Counted from the first letter of the stretch, positions 27,078 to 37,231 are shown. The stretch: DNA of 64,000 bases from Pannonibacter sp. SL95 (GCF_026672425.1 NZ_JAPPRC010000004.1:124001-188000), one strand, 5' to 3'. A program made the numbers and translations. Notes: generated from the sequence alone by a model not told the origin.

Positions 27078-28184
27078 ATGAGCAACAGCACCAAGAGCCG
27101 CCCGACACCGCGCGCAGGCATCCTGGACATCGCGCCCTACGTGCCCGGCAAGTCGAAGGCCAGCGGCGGCGCAAAGGTTTACAAGCTGTCGTCGAACGAG
27201 TCGCCGATCGGCGCGAGCGAAGCTGCCAAGGCCGCTCTGGCCGAAGTTGCCGGCAAGCTTGAACTCTACCCGGACGGATCGTCCAGCGCGCTGCGCGAGG
27301 CTATCGGTGAAGTGATCGGCATCAACCCCGATCGCATCATCTGCGGCGCCGGATCGGACGAGATCCTGTCGCTGATCGCCAACACCTACCTCGCCCCCGG
27401 CGACGAAGCGATCTACTCCGAATTCGGCTTCCTCGTGTACCCGATCGCCATCCGGGCAGCCGGGGCAACGCCCGTGGTCGCACCGGAAAAGAACATGACG
27501 GCGGACGTGGATGGCATCCTTGCCCTCGTCAACGCCAAGACCAAGATCGTGTTCCTGGCCAATCCGAACAATCCGACTGGCACCTATCTGCCGTTCGACG
27601 AAGTACGCCGCCTGCACGCCGGGCTGCCGGGACATGTCGTGCTGGTGCTCGACGCGGCCTATGCCGAGTATGTCCGCCGCAATGACTACGAAAGCGGGCT
27701 GGAGCTGGTGGCGACGTCCGACAACGTGATCATGACGCGCACCTTCTCGAAGATCTATGGCCTCGCCAACCTCCGGCTTGGCTGGTGCTTCGGTCCGGCC
27801 GAGATGATCGACGCCATGAACCGCATCCGCGGGCCGTTCAACGTCTCCGGTCCGGCCATGGCTGCCGGCATTGCCGCGATCCGGGACCGGGCCTTTGTCG
27901 AGAAGGCCATTGCCCATAACGAAGAGTGGCTGCCCTGGGTCACGTCGCAGCTGGAAGCCCTCGGACTGCAGGTCACGCCGAGCGTCGGCAACTTCGTGCT
28001 GGTGCATTTCCCCGATACCGACGGCAAGCGGGCCAAGGATGCTGACGCCTATCTGTCCGAACACGGCTTCATCCTGCGCGCGGTTGCCAACTACGGCATC
28101 CCGGGTGCCCTGCGCCTGACGATCGGGACGGAAGAAGCCAACCGCGCCGTGATCGCCGCCATTGGCGATTTCCTGCGCGCATAA
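27078..28184 (+). CDS. hisC: Histidinol-phosphate / aromatic aminotransferase HisC
   Basis: This 368-residue PLP enzyme of fold type I, HisC family, has [16 protein letters not shown] near the start, [24 protein letters not shown], and [11 protein letters not shown]. The lysine-bearing [14 protein letters not shown] forms the Schiff base, and the C-terminal [20 protein letters not shown] carries the substrate arginine. In this context, between chorismate mutase and the arogenate/prephenate dehydrogenase gene, it probably serves aromatic amino acid transamination, perhaps also histidine. It starts 66 bases after the chorismate mutase gene. Confidence 0.93.
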   Translation: MSNSTKSRPTPRAGILDIAPYVPGKSKASGGAKVYKLSSNESPIGASEAAKAALAEVAGKLELYPDGSSSALREAIGEVIGINPDRIICGAGSDEILSLIANTYLAPGDEAIYSEFGFLVYPIAIRAAGATPVVAPEKNMTADVDGILALVNAKTKIVFLANPNNPTGTYLPFDEVRRLHAGLPGHVVLVLDAAYAEYVRRNDYESGLELVATSDNVIMTRTFSKIYGLANLRLGWCFGPAEMIDAMNRIRGPFNVSGPAMAAGIAAIRDRAFVEKAIAHNEEWLPWVTSQLEALGLQVTPSVGNFVLVHFPDTDGKRAKDADAYLSEHGFILRAVANYGIPGALRLTIGTEEANRAVIAAIGDFLRA

Positions 28185-28233
28185 CTCCGCTTCCGGCTGC
28201 ACCGCCTCTCATCGCGGGCAGCACCTTGAATCT

Positions 28234-28257
28234 GGCCTGGCAGACATCTGCCAGGCC
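28234..28257 (+). repeat. Near-perfect hairpin between hisC and tyrC
   Basis: GGCCTGGCAGA (28234-28244) and TCTGCCAGGCC (28247-28257) form eleven perfect pairs around a two-base loop. No T run follows. It could be an mRNA processing or stability site, or a weak pause, within the operon. Confidence 0.75.
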
Positions 28258-28280
28258 CCGCAACTTTGCAAGACCAGAGC

Positions 28281-29198
28281 ATGTCCAGCGCCCATTTTGA
28301 CCGCATCGCCCTGATTGGTATCGGCCTGATCGGATCCTCGCTTGCCCGGATCATCCGGCAAGAAGGCCTCGCCCGTGAAATCGTGATCTCGACCCGCTCG
28401 CCGGAGACGCTGGCCCGCGCGGAAGAGCTGAAGCTCGGCGACCGATATTGCACCGATGCCGGCGAAGCGGTCGTGGATGCGGATCTGGTGATTGTCAGCG
28501 TCCCCGTCGGCGCCAGCGAAGCAGTTGCCCGCGCCATCGCTTCGCACCTGAAGCCGGGCGCGATTCTGACGGATGTCGGGTCCACCAAGGCTTCGGTCGT
28601 ATCCCAGATGGCCCCTCATGTTCCCGAGGGCGTTCACTTCATTCCAGGGCACCCGATTGCAGGTACGGAACACTCCGGCCCGGACGCGGGCTTTGCCAGC
28701 CTGTTCCAGAACCGCTGGTGCATTCTGACCCCGATCGAGGGCACCGATCCGTCGGCTGTCGACCGCCTTGCGGCCTTCTGGACGGCCTGTGGCTCGAATG
28801 TCGATGTGATGGACCCCCAGCACCATGACCTGGTGCTGGCGATCGTTTCCCATCTGCCGCACATCATTGCCTACAACATCGTCGGCACGGCGGACGATCT
28901 CGAAACCGTCACCAAGTCGGAAGTGATCAAGTATTCCGCGTCGGGCTTCCGTGATTTCACCCGTCTGGCCGCCTCTGACCCGACGATGTGGCGCGATGTC
29001 TGCCTGCACAACAAGGATGCGATCCTCGAGATGCTGTCACGGTTCTCCGAGGACCTCGCAGCGCTTCAGCGGGCGATCCGGTGGGGGGATGGTCAGGCGC
29101 TGTTCGACCTTTTCACCCGCACACGTGGCATTCGTCGCTCGATCATCGAGGCTGGACAGGAAACGGCAGCGCCGGATTTTGGTCGCCAGAAGTCCTGA
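28281..29198 (+). CDS. tyrC: Prephenate / arogenate (cyclohexadienyl) dehydrogenase
   Basis: NAD-dependent oxidative decarboxylation leading to tyrosine. The 305-residue product has the Rossmann motif IALIGIGLIGSSLARII, then VDADLVIVSVPVGAS, DVGSTKASVV, the conserved FIPGHPIAGTEHSGPD active-site segment and HLPHIIAYNIVG. The ATG at 28281 is chosen over a TTG at 28266. It is third in the chorismate mutase-hisC-tyrC operon. Family naming (TyrA or TyrC) varies. Whether arogenate or prephenate is preferred cannot be read here. Confidence 0.92.
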   Translation: MSSAHFDRIALIGIGLIGSSLARIIRQEGLAREIVISTRSPETLARAEELKLGDRYCTDAGEAVVDADLVIVSVPVGASEAVARAIASHLKPGAILTDVGSTKASVVSQMAPHVPEGVHFIPGHPIAGTEHSGPDAGFASLFQNRWCILTPIEGTDPSAVDRLAAFWTACGSNVDVMDPQHHDLVLAIVSHLPHIIAYNIVGTADDLETVTKSEVIKYSASGFRDFTRLAASDPTMWRDVCLHNKDAILEMLSRFSEDLAALQRAIRWGDGQALFDLFTRTRGIRRSIIEAGQETAAPDFGRQKS

Positions 29199-29215
29199 AC
29201 GGTAACGGTTTCTTA

Positions 29216-29238
29216 TGCATGTCGCGAAGCGGCATGCA
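29216..29238 (+). terminator. Possible terminator or 3' hairpin of tyrC
   Basis: TGCATGTCGC and GCGGCATGCA pair over ten positions, one of them a wobble, around a GAA loop just after tyrC. The tract behind it (AATGATCAGAATATCTT) is AT-rich but has no long T run. Confidence 0.45.
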
Positions 29239-29300
29239 AATGATCAGAATATCTTAGCATCTGACTGTGCGTAATTCCCTCTGGAGCAGAGAGGGTAACC

Positions 29301-31304
29301 ATGCGGGTATTTCCGGGGCACACTGATTTAAGGCTGATTGCGGGTGTCGTATTTGGCGCGCTGGCGTTTTTTGCCGGCGCCTTTTTTGTTACGGGCCTGG
29401 CCGTCAATCACTGGATCGAAAAGGATTCCGCGACTCACTCGAAGTTGTGGGCCGAAACACTCGCCAGCCATATCCCCGACCTGCAGCAGATCGCGGAAGG
29501 CGTTCCGCCGTCGACCAAGGCGCTTGACCAGATCGAAATGGCCAAGGGCATGGGCAAGGTGTTCCGCTTCAAGGTCTTCGATCGCGACGGCCGCCCGCGG
29601 CTGGTGTCCGACGCCACGGGCACAAGCGTTGCAACCGAACAGATGCTGGCAACCCACAATCCGACCGCAGCGCAAGTGGTCGCCACCGGCCAGACCTTTA
29701 CCATTGTGCGTGATGGAACTCCGGAAGGTCGCCCCGCAACCTATGCCTCGACATATTTGCCCATCATGCGCGATGGACAAATGATTGCGGTGATCGAGAC
29801 GTATGTCGACGAGTCCGAGACCGCAGCGCTGTTTCGCCGGGAGCTGACAACCGCCGGGATTGGTATCAGCCTTTTGCTGGTCGTTCTCGTGATCTTGCCG
29901 TTCATAGCGTTGCGCCATTTCGCCCGTGCTCGCGCCCTCAGTGACGCGCGTGCATCCTTTCTGGCTCAGCATGACAGCGTAACGGGCCTGCTCAACCGGC
30001 CGGCGTTTCTGAACAAGCTGGACAAATGCATTGGCACAGGGACAGGCGGCGCAAATGCACTTGCGATCCACCATATCGATATCGATGGCTTCAAGGCCTT
30101 GAGCGAGGATCTCGGGCCGGATCTCACGGACGCTCTGGTCCGGATGGTCGCGCTCAGGGCGCGCGACATGGTGCGTACGCATGATTTCGTCGGCCGGCTG
30201 GGCACTGATGAATTGCTGGTCGCTCAGTGCGGCATCAAGTCCCGGGATCAGGCCGAGGCGATGGTCCGCCGTCTTCAGGCGCGCCTGAGCGAGCCTTATG
30301 CACTCGATGACCGCGACATTCGGCTGTCCTTCAGCATCGGCTCTGCCCTGGCACCAGACGATGCTGCTAACGGCCGTGACCTCGTCCATAAGGCGGGACT
30401 CGCCCTGATGTTCGTGAAGAACGCCGGCGGTCAGGACTCCGGCTTCTTCCGCGACACGATGGAAGACGACATGCAGCGCCGGAGGACGCTGGAGCGCCGC
30501 CTGCGCCAGGCGACGCGTGAACAGGACTTCGTCTTGTACTTCCAGCCGATCATGGGCGTCGCGAACGCGCGCGTAACAGGCTTCGAGGCTCTGCTGCGTC
30601 TGCCGGACGGCAACGGCGGCCTGATCATGCCGAACGAATTTCTGCCGCTGGCCGAAAAGCTGGGCCTCCTGCCGCAAATCGGCGACTGGGTGCTGGCGAC
30701 CTCCTGCGCTGCAGCCACGCAATGGCCGGACGGCATCGCCATCGCCGTCAACCTGTCGCCATCGCAGTTCGCCGAGGGCACATTGCCGGCGCGCGTTGCG
30801 GCTGTTCTTGCGGAAACCGGCCTGGAACCTGCCCGGCTGGAACTGGAGATCACCGAAAACCTGCTGCTGCGCGACGACGCCTCGGTGATGGCCCAGCTGG
30901 CTGACCTCAAGGCGCTCGGCGTCAGCATCGTCATGGACGACTTCGGTTCGGGCTACTCAAGCCTCAGCTACCTGTGGCGTTTCCCGTTCGACAAGATCAA
31001 GATCGACCGCAGCTTCATGGCCGCCTACACCAACTCCGCCGAAGCGATCCAGAAGATCCTCTCGGCGACCGTCGCCCTCGGCCACGCACTGAACATGCAG
31101 GTGACGATCGAGGGCGTGGAGACCGTCTTCCAGGCACGGGCGCTGGAAACCGTCGCCTGCGACCGGTTGCAAGGCTACCTCTTCGGCAAGCCCATGGCCG
31201 ATATCGAAATTCCCGCAAGCCTGTTGCGGGAGTTCCTCCACACGATCAACCAGTTGGCCGAGCAGGCAGAAACCAGAACTCAGGACCCGGCAGTCGCCAT
31301 GTAA
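29301..31304 (+). CDS. Membrane GGDEF/EAL protein, probable c-di-GMP phosphodiesterase
   Basis: This 667-residue inner-membrane protein has a first helix at about 12-32, a periplasmic region of about 150 residues, and a second helix near 186-206. A GGDEF domain (about 215-385) and an EAL domain (about 400-650) follow. The GGDEF signature is degenerate, GTDEL at 301-305, so diguanylate cyclase activity is unlikely. RTHD at 292-295 keeps the RxxD inhibitory c-di-GMP site. The EAL domain keeps every catalytic motif: EALLR (429), VNLSPSQF (N484), ELEITEN, DDFGSGYSS (546), KIDRSF, IEGVET and GYLFGKP. The likely role is c-di-GMP hydrolysis, tuned by a periplasmic signal and perhaps by GTP or c-di-GMP bound to the GGDEF part. 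Confidence 0.92.
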   Translation: MRVFPGHTDLRLIAGVVFGALAFFAGAFFVTGLAVNHWIEKDSATHSKLWAETLASHIPDLQQIAEGVPPSTKALDQIEMAKGMGKVFRFKVFDRDGRPRLVSDATGTSVATEQMLATHNPTAAQVVATGQTFTIVRDGTPEGRPATYASTYLPIMRDGQMIAVIETYVDESETAALFRRELTTAGIGISLLLVVLVILPFIALRHFARARALSDARASFLAQHDSVTGLLNRPAFLNKLDKCIGTGTGGANALAIHHIDIDGFKALSEDLGPDLTDALVRMVALRARDMVRTHDFVGRLGTDELLVAQCGIKSRDQAEAMVRRLQARLSEPYALDDRDIRLSFSIGSALAPDDAANGRDLVHKAGLALMFVKNAGGQDSGFFRDTMEDDMQRRRTLERRLRQATREQDFVLYFQPIMGVANARVTGFEALLRLPDGNGGLIMPNEFLPLAEKLGLLPQIGDWVLATSCAAATQWPDGIAIAVNLSPSQFAEGTLPARVAAVLAETGLEPARLELEITENLLLRDDASVMAQLADLKALGVSIVMDDFGSGYSSLSYLWRFPFDKIKIDRSFMAAYTNSAEAIQKILSATVALGHALNMQVTIEGVETVFQARALETVACDRLQGYLFGKPMADIEIPASLLREFLHTINQLAEQAETRTQDPAVAM

Positions 31305-31337
31305 GTGGCCTCCGCTGAGGCATCCGGCCTGTCGGGC

Positions 31338-32258
31338 TCAATGGCCCCGGAACGCAACAAAGGCAGCGATGTCTGACAGGCGTTGACCGGCATCGCCGAG
31401 TTCACCTACGAGGCTGGCGGCCTCATCGACCAGCTGGTGGAGGATTGCCCGCGTCTTGTCTGCGCCATAGAGACTGACGAGCGTTGCCTTGCCGGCATCG
31501 GCGTCTTTGCCGGTGGCCTTGCCCATTGCTTCTGGCGTCGCCTCAAGATCAAGCAGATCATCGGCGAGCTGGAACGCAAGGCCAATCACCTCGCCATAGC
31601 GCCGCAGCCGCATCACATCAGCGTCGCCGGCATCGCCGAGCCGGGCACCGGCCTCGCAGGCATATCGCAGCAACGCCCCGGTTTTCATCGCCTGAAGCGT
31701 GCGTATCTCCTGCTCCCCGAGCGTCTTGTGCTCCGCCTGCAGATCGAGCATCTGCCCACCCGCCATGCCGCCCACACCGGCCGCGCGGGCCAGATCCCGC
31801 GACAGGGTCAGCCGTACGGCAGGATCGGGATGGACGGCCGGGTCAGCAATCAGATCGAAGGCCAGCGTCAGCAGGCTGTCACCGGCCAGAATGGCGGTCG
31901 CCTCGTCAAATGCCTTGTGCACGGTCGGCAGGCCGCGGCGCAGGTCATCGTCGTCCATGGCAGGAAGATCATCATGCACAAGCGAGTAGCTGTGCAGGCA
32001 CTCGAGTGCCGAAGCAGCGACCAGCACGCCGTCATCCATACGGCCAAACGCGCGGGCGCATTCCACCATCAGCAACGGGCGCAGGCGCTTGCCACCATTC
32101 AGTGTGCCGTGGCGCATGGCGGCCAGAAGCCGTTCAGGCCTTGTCAGTTCACCGGGGCGCGGCTCCGCCGACAGGGCCTGACCGATGGCCTGTTCCATTT
32201 GCCGGCCGATGTCGCGAAGCGCGTCTTCGAGCCAAGTCACGCCGATGCCGTTGCCCAT
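31338..32258 (-). CDS. ispA: Farnesyl diphosphate synthase (polyprenyl synthetase family)
   Basis: Condenses DMAPP and IPP to farnesyl diphosphate for undecaprenol, quinones and hopanoids. The 306-residue product has GGKRLRPLL, the first aspartate-rich motif DDLPAMDDDDLRRG, GDSLLTLAF, KTGALLRYACEAGA, and the second motif FQLADDLLDLEA. Residues before the first motif (ECLHSYSLVHDD) suit a C15 product. The chosen ATG at 32258 fits family length. A second ATG at 32297 would add 13 residues. It has no dxs or xseB neighbour and is divergent from mtgA. Confidence 0.93.
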   Translation of the reverse strand: MGNGIGVTWLEDALRDIGRQMEQAIGQALSAEPRPGELTRPERLLAAMRHGTLNGGKRLRPLLMVECARAFGRMDDGVLVAASALECLHSYSLVHDDLPAMDDDDLRRGLPTVHKAFDEATAILAGDSLLTLAFDLIADPAVHPDPAVRLTLSRDLARAAGVGGMAGGQMLDLQAEHKTLGEQEIRTLQAMKTGALLRYACEAGARLGDAGDADVMRLRRYGEVIGLAFQLADDLLDLEATPEAMGKATGKDADAGKATLVSLYGADKTRAILHQLVDEAASLVGELGDAGQRLSDIAAFVAFRGH

Positions 32259-32484
32259 GCCGATCCCGTCCCGTTCGATGTCCCTGCCCCGTCTCATCCA
32301 GCTGGAGGCACAAGGCGCTGCTTTGGCCTTGGGTGTCCGGTTTTCCGCGTTGCGTCAAGGCTCTTGCCCCGACTTGGACGGCCGGCCACTTTGACGCAGT
32401 CGCCCGGCGCATGTAGAACGCTTGCAAGAGCGCCACATCCGGCAAACGATCCGGCTTGCGGCACAAGGGGCGGCTGGCTGCAAA

Positions 32485-33267
32485 ATGTTTGAACCTGTGG
32501 CAGGAGACAGCCGGCGGGATGATCCCTCTGGCGCAGAACCGGAACTGGAGCCGGTCCAGCCAATGGGGGAACGCCGACAGCGCAAGGGCCTTGGCCGCCG
32601 TCTCGCCCGGGCTGTGATGATCGGCTTGCTGGTCCTCGTCCTGGCACCACCGGTGCTGACGCTCATCTACGCAGTCGTACCTCCGGTCAGTACCCTGATG
32701 CTTGGCCGCTACGTTCAGGGCCTCTGGGTCGACCGGCAGTGGCGATCTCTGGACGAGATCTCCCCCAATCTGGTGCGCGCGGTGATCACCTCGGAAGACA
32801 GTGCGTTCTGTTCGCACGACGGTGTGGACTGGGATGCGCTGGAAGGCCAGATCGAACGCCTCAACGCCGGCAAGGACGCGCGCGGGGCCAGCACCATCAC
32901 GATGCAGCTGGCCAAGAATCTTTTCCTCTGGGGCGACCGCAGTTTCATTCGCAAGGGCATGGAACTGCCCCTCGCCATGATGCTGGACCTGATGCTCACC
33001 AAGCGGCGGATCATCGAGCTCTATCTCAACATCGCTGAATGGGGCGAAGGAATCTTTGGTGCGGAGGCCGCTGCCCAGGCCTGGTTTGGCAAGCCGGCCG
33101 CCAAGCTGACGCAGGCCGAAGCTGCACGTCTGGCGACCGCACTGCCCAATCCATTTCTGCGCAATCCCGCCAAGCCGGGCCGTGGACATGCCCGGCTTGC
33201 GCGGACAAACGAGACCCGTGTCGGTCAGGCAGGAGACATTTTTTCCTGCGTGCTGACACGTCCTTAA
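32485..33267 (+). CDS. mtgA: Monofunctional biosynthetic peptidoglycan transglycosylase
   Basis: Inner-membrane GT51 enzyme that polymerises lipid II into glycan strands. One N-terminal membrane helix ([20 protein letters not shown]) is followed by the catalytic domain. The first glutamate lies in [76 protein letters not shown] and [19 protein letters not shown] complete the GT51 motifs. Start is uncertain: an ATG at 32563 would give 234 residues, closer to E. coli MtgA (242), while 32485 gives 260. No transpeptidase domain is present. Confidence 0.92.
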   Translation: MFEPVAGDSRRDDPSGAEPELEPVQPMGERRQRKGLGRRLARAVMIGLLVLVLAPPVLTLIYAVVPPVSTLMLGRYVQGLWVDRQWRSLDEISPNLVRAVITSEDSAFCSHDGVDWDALEGQIERLNAGKDARGASTITMQLAKNLFLWGDRSFIRKGMELPLAMMLDLMLTKRRIIELYLNIAEWGEGIFGAEAAAQAWFGKPAAKLTQAEAARLATALPNPFLRNPAKPGRGHARLARTNETRVGQAGDIFSCVLTRP

Positions 33268-33412
33268 GCGGGATAAGAAAAATTCTGCTTTCCTCTGGCA
33301 AAGCCCGGCCTTTGCCTGTATAAGCCCCAACATTCCGACACGCTGCGTGGTACCACGCCCCGGGCGAACCCGGTCCGGGCCGCGTGAACTATGGACTACG
33401 GAGAACAAGAAC

Positions 33413-33598
33413 ATGGCCGTTCCGAAGAGAAAAACCTCGCGCATGAAGCGCGGTTTTCGCCGTTCCGCGGACGCCCTGAAGCAGCCGACTTACGTCGAGG
33501 ACAAGGATTCGGGCGAACTGCGCCGCCCGCATCACGTCGACCTCAAGACCGGCATGTACCGGGGCCGTCAGATCCTGCAGGTCAAAGACGACGTCTGA
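33413..33598 (+). CDS. rpmF: 50S ribosomal protein L32
   Basis: This 61-residue ribosomal protein starts [20 protein letters not shown] and ends [10 protein letters not shown]. It is of the cysteine-free type common in Rhizobiales. The ribosome site GGAG lies 9 bases before the ATG. It is strongly basic at the N terminus, as usual. It is followed by a clear terminator. The plsX-fabH genes that often follow rpmF are not here. Confidence 0.96.
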   Translation: MAVPKRKTSRMKRGFRRSADALKQPTYVEDKDSGELRRPHHVDLKTGMYRGRQILQVKDDV

Positions 33599-33631
33599 TC
33601 CAGGATCGCTGCGGCGACTGAAATCCTGATC

Positions 33632-33658
33632 AAGGCCGGCGGCAACGCCGGCCTTTTT
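33632..33658 (+). terminator. Rho-independent terminator of rpmF
   Basis: AAGGCCGGC (33632-33640), loop GGCAAC, GCCGGCCTT (33647-33655), then further T residues. Confidence 0.87.
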
Positions 33659-33786
33659 CATATCTACTGCTTGCTTGAGACATTTCAGTCCGGCGATCAG
33701 GATATGATCCTGGCTATGCTGGGGCGAACCGCGCACAACACCGCTGGTTCCATCCTGATCCTGCCGCCTGTTACAGGAGCACACCC

Positions 33787-34209
33787 ATGCCGATGCTTCT
33801 CTCTGTTCCGCTGACGCTGGTGCCGCTGGCACTGTATAATCTCGTCGCCTTCGGCTGGTTCGGACCGATTGCCGGCGACCCATGGTTCGCACCGGTCCTG
33901 ACGGTGGAAATGGTCTCATCAGCCCGGTTCACGCTGGTTCTTGGCGACATCATGCTGAGCCTCGCACTCGGGCTGCTGTTCATCGAGATCCTGAAGGCAA
34001 CCCGCACCGGCGTTGCCGTGCTGTCCGATCACATCCTGTCGATGCTGGTCTTCGTCGTCTTCCTGATCGAGTTTCTGACCGTGCGCCAGGCTGCCACGTC
34101 GACATTCTTCCTGCTGATGGTGATCGCCGCCATCGATGTCATCGCCGGTTTCACGATCACGATCACCGGCGCGCGGCGCGACGTCAGCTTTACCGGCAAC
34201 GGCGATTGA
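33787..34209 (+). CDS. Small four-helix membrane protein of unknown function
   Basis: A 140-residue, very hydrophobic protein with four likely membrane segments: residues about 5-25, 47-66, 79-98 and 106-126. No known family was recognised. AGGAG lies seven bases before the ATG, so translation is well supported. The C-terminal tail is short and polar (GARRDVSFTGNGD). It stands between rpmF and convergent yciB. Proteins of this kind are annotated as hypothetical in related genomes. No function is proposed. Confidence 0.75.
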   Translation: MPMLLSVPLTLVPLALYNLVAFGWFGPIAGDPWFAPVLTVEMVSSARFTLVLGDIMLSLALGLLFIEILKATRTGVAVLSDHILSMLVFVVFLIEFLTVRQAATSTFFLLMVIAAIDVIAGFTITITGARRDVSFTGNGD

Positions 34210-34251
34210 CCGACGCCGGGCGGACGCAATTGCCCGCCCGCGTCTCCAAGC

Positions 34252-34926
34252 TCACTCGGACTTCTGTGCCGCTTGGTCGGAAGGATCCGGCAGCGAGTGC
34301 CGCTGGATCAAAGGCAGCTGGAACAGCGTGAACACCAGCGTCATCGGCATGATGCCGAAGACCTTGAAGCTGACCCAGAAGTCGGTCGAGAAGCTGCGCC
34401 AGACCACCTCGTTGACGCCGGCAAGGAACAGGAAGAACAGGCCCCAGCGCAGCGTGAGCACTCGCCAGCCTTCATCGGTGAGGCGGAACGCGCTGTCGAA
34501 GACATAGCCAAGCAGCGAGCGCCCGAACAGGAGGCCGCCCAGCAGCACCGTGCCGAACAGGGTGTTGATGATCGTCGGCTTCAGCTTGATGAAAAGCTCA
34601 TCGTGCAGCCAGAGCGTCAGCGCGCCAAACACCAGCACGATGATGCCGGACACCAGCGGCATGATCGGCAGGCGCCGCGTCAGCCACAGGGACACGCCCA
34701 GCGAAATCGAAATCGCCACCATGAACGCCGCAGTGGCAAGGAAGATCGGTCCGCCAACGACGGCGAGCCCCGGAAATGCAGCCTGGATCTGCTCTCCACG
34801 CGCGTTGAAGAGGAAGAACACTCCGAGCGGACCGAGTTCCAGTGCCAGCTTCAGCAATGGCGGCATGTCCTTGCCGCCCATTTCCTTGAGCCGCTGCGGG
34901 TCATTCGGGGCGCGTTCCAGATCCAT
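34252..34926 (-). CDS. yciB: Inner-membrane septation protein A-like (YciB/IspZ)
   Basis: A 224-residue integral membrane protein of the YciB family, linked to cell envelope integrity and septation in enteric bacteria. It has [20 protein letters not shown] near the start, several helices, the motif [40 protein letters not shown], and [20 protein letters not shown] followed by [20 protein letters not shown]. The start at 34926 (MDLERAPND) is chosen over upstream frame. Function in alphaproteobacteria is uncertain. Confidence 0.92.
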   Translation of the reverse strand: MDLERAPNDPQRLKEMGGKDMPPLLKLALELGPLGVFFLFNARGEQIQAAFPGLAVVGGPIFLATAAFMVAISISLGVSLWLTRRLPIMPLVSGIIVLVFGALTLWLHDELFIKLKPTIINTLFGTVLLGGLLFGRSLLGYVFDSAFRLTDEGWRVLTLRWGLFFLFLAGVNEVVWRSFSTDFWVSFKVFGIMPMTLVFTLFQLPLIQRHSLPDPSDQAAQKSE

Positions 34927-35047
34927 GTGGTCTCCAATGGCGGCTTGGCCGCGAGCTTGATGCTTATTCGCAGATAGGAACAGCGTGTGCTCCGGGTCAA
35001 CTGCAAAGGCCCGGATTTTCCGGCAAAGAACCATTTGCGCGCCCGAA

Positions 35048-35076
35048 ACAAAAAGGGCGCCCGTAATGGGCGCCCC
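35048..35076 (-). terminator. Rho-independent terminator of phaB
   Basis: On the minus strand GGGCGCCC, loop ATTAC, GGGCGCCC, then TTTTTGTTT. On the plus strand the arms are 35055-35062 and 35068-35075. Confidence 0.85.
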
Positions 35077-35098
35077 GAAACACCGACCCGGAAACGGA

Positions 35099-35827
35099 TC
35101 AGCCGTTGGCGATGTACTGGCCGCCGTTCAGTGTCAGCACCGCGCCGGTCATGAAGGCAGCGCTGTCAGCTGCCAGGTACACAACCGCCTGAGCCACTTC
35201 CTCCGGATGGCCGAGACGGCCTACCGGAATGCCAGCCACGATCTGCTGCAGCACCTTCTCCGGCATGGCCGCGACCATGTCGGTGTTGATGTAGCCCGGG
35301 CAGATAGCGTTGACGGTGATGCCCTTGAACGCGTTCTCCTGCGCCAGAGCCTTGGTGAAGCCGATGACGCCTGCCTTGGCGGCGGAGTAGTTCGCCTGGC
35401 CCATCTGGCCTTTCTGGCCGTTGATCGACGAGATGTTGATGATGCGGCCGAAGCCACGGTTGCGCATGCCTTCGATGACCGGACGGGTCATGGTGAACAT
35501 GCTGTCGAGGTTGGTCGACAGCACGGCGCGCCACTGGTCGAAGCTCATCTTGTGGAACATACCGTCGCGGGTGATGCCCGCATTGTTGACCAGGATTTCG
35601 ATCGGACCGAGTTCGGCTTCAACCTGCGCAATGCCCTTGGCGCATTCCTCTTCGTGGGCGACGTCCCACTTGTAGACGTGGATGCCGGTGGCCGCCTTGA
35701 ATGCTTCTGCCTTTTCGGTGTTGCCGGCGTATGTCGCGGCAACAGTGTAGCCCGCTGCCTTCAGTGCGAGGGAGATGGCCTCGCCAATGCCTCGCGTTCC
35801 GCCGGTAACCAGTGCGACCTTGCTCAT
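35099..35827 (-). CDS. phaB: Acetoacetyl-CoA reductase
   Basis: NADPH-dependent SDR that makes (R)-3-hydroxybutyryl-CoA for polyhydroxybutyrate. The 242-residue product has [11 protein letters not shown] for cofactor binding, [40 protein letters not shown] with the catalytic serine, tyrosine and lysine, and the ending [15 protein letters not shown]. It lies downstream of phaA on the same strand, with a 219-bp gap that contains a hairpin, so it may have its own promoter or reduced read-through. No PHB synthase gene lies in the window. Confidence 0.96.
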   Translation of the reverse strand: MSKVALVTGGTRGIGEAISLALKAAGYTVAATYAGNTEKAEAFKAATGIHVYKWDVAHEEECAKGIAQVEAELGPIEILVNNAGITRDGMFHKMSFDQWRAVLSTNLDSMFTMTRPVIEGMRNRGFGRIINISSINGQKGQMGQANYSAAKAGVIGFTKALAQENAFKGITVNAICPGYINTDMVAAMPEKVLQQIVAGIPVGRLGHPEEVAQAVVYLAADSAAFMTGAVLTLNGGQYIANG

Positions 35828-35941
35828 GCTCGTCTCCCCAATGCTTCGGGCCTTGTGACACGCGGCCCCGTTCCCTTCCTATTCCCCATTCCAGACGGTG
35901 ATCGCAATTCGCCTTTCGGCCGGGATCCTGCCGTCATTTCG

Positions 35942-35973
35942 GCTGCGGGCAAGCAACTGGCGTGCTGCCCGCA
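35942..35973. repeat. Stem-loop in the phaA-phaB intergenic region
   Basis: CTGCGGGC (35942-35949) pairs with GCCCGCAG (35966-35973). Inner AGCA and TGCT extend the stem. No T run follows on the minus strand, so it is at most a partial terminator or mRNA stability element within the phaA-phaB unit. Confidence 0.55.
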
Positions 35974-36046
35974 GGAAACGATCTCGCTGCCCGTGCTGGC
36001 ACGAGTGCCTGCACGGGCGATGAACATCTGACGGATCGATCGTCGG

Positions 36047-37231
36047 TCAGGCGCGCTCGAGGCACATGGCAACGCCCATGCCGCCGCCGATGCACAGCGT
36101 GGCAAGGCCCTTCTTCGCGTCGCGGCGGCCCATTTCGTGCAGCAGCGTCACGAGGATGCGGGCACCGGATGCGCCGATCGGATGGCCGATGGCAATCGCA
36201 CCACCATTGACGTTGACGATGTCCGGGTTCCAGCCGAGGTCCTTGTTCACGGCACAGGCCTGGGCGGCAAAGGCTTCGTTGGCCTCGACCAGATCCAGAT
36301 CGGCAGCGGACCAGCCAGCCTTTTCAAGCGCCTTGCGCGAAGCCGGGATCGGACCGGAGCCCATGACGGCCGGATCAACGCCAACGGTTGCCCAGGAGGC
36401 GATGCGGGCGAGAGGCGTCAGGCCACGGCGCGCGGCCTCGGCAGCGCTCATGACGACCAGCGCCGCGGCACCGTCGTTGATGCCCGAAGCGTTGCCAGCG
36501 GTCACCGAACCGTCCTTGGTGAAGGCCGGGCGCAGCTTGGCCATGCTGTCCAGCGTCGCGCCATGACGGATGTACTCGTCATCCTCGATCACCTTGTCGC
36601 CCTTGCGGTCGGCAACAGTCACCGGGGTGATCTCGTCCTTGAACTTGCCAGCCTTCTGCGCGGCTTCGGCCTTGTTCTGAGACGCAACGGCAAAGGCGTC
36701 CTGTTCGTCGCGGGAGATCTGCCACTTGAGCGCGACGTTCTCGGCGGTCTGGCCCATGTGGTAGCCGTTGAAGGCATCCCAGAGACCATCCTTGATCATC
36801 GTGTCGATCATCTTGTAGTCGCCCATCTTGTAGCCGGCGCGCATCGGGGCGCAGTGCGGCGAGAGCGACATGTTTTCCTGACCGCCGGCAATCATGATCG
36901 TGGCGTCGCCGCACATGATCTGCTGCGCTGCGACAGCCACCGTCCGCAGGCCGGAGCCGCAGACCTGGTTCAGCAACCAGGCGGTGGAGCCTTCGGACAG
37001 GCCGGCTGCGATCGCCGCCTGACGGGCCGGGTTCTGTCCCTGACCTGCGGTCAGCACCTGGCCAAAGACAAGTTCATCGACTTCAGCAGCCGCGACACCC
37101 GCCTTGGCGAGCGCGGCCTTGATCACCGTCGCGCCCAGTTCATGGGCAGGAACGTTGGCGAAGGAACCGTTGAAGGAACCCACTGGGGTACGGGTAGCAC
37201 TGACGATGACGACGTCGGTTGAAGCGCTCAT
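36047..37231 (-). CDS. phaA: Acetyl-CoA C-acetyltransferase (beta-ketothiolase)
   Basis: Condenses two acetyl-CoA to acetoacetyl-CoA, the first step of polyhydroxybutyrate synthesis. The 394-residue thiolase has the nucleophilic cysteine in [44 protein letters not shown] with the catalytic histidine, and [11 protein letters not shown] with the second cysteine. The start ATG at 37231 follows a GGAGG-containing leader. It is divergent from phaR, whose product probably controls this promoter. Confidence 0.96.
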   Translation of the reverse strand: MSASTDVVIVSATRTPVGSFNGSFANVPAHELGATVIKAALAKAGVAAAEVDELVFGQVLTAGQGQNPARQAAIAAGLSEGSTAWLLNQVCGSGLRTVAVAAQQIMCGDATIMIAGGQENMSLSPHCAPMRAGYKMGDYKMIDTMIKDGLWDAFNGYHMGQTAENVALKWQISRDEQDAFAVASQNKAEAAQKAGKFKDEITPVTVADRKGDKVIEDDEYIRHGATLDSMAKLRPAFTKDGSVTAGNASGINDGAAALVVMSAAEAARRGLTPLARIASWATVGVDPAVMGSGPIPASRKALEKAGWSAADLDLVEANEAFAAQACAVNKDLGWNPDIVNVNGGAIAIGHPIGASGARILVTLLHEMGRRDAKKGLATLCIGGGMGVAMCLERA

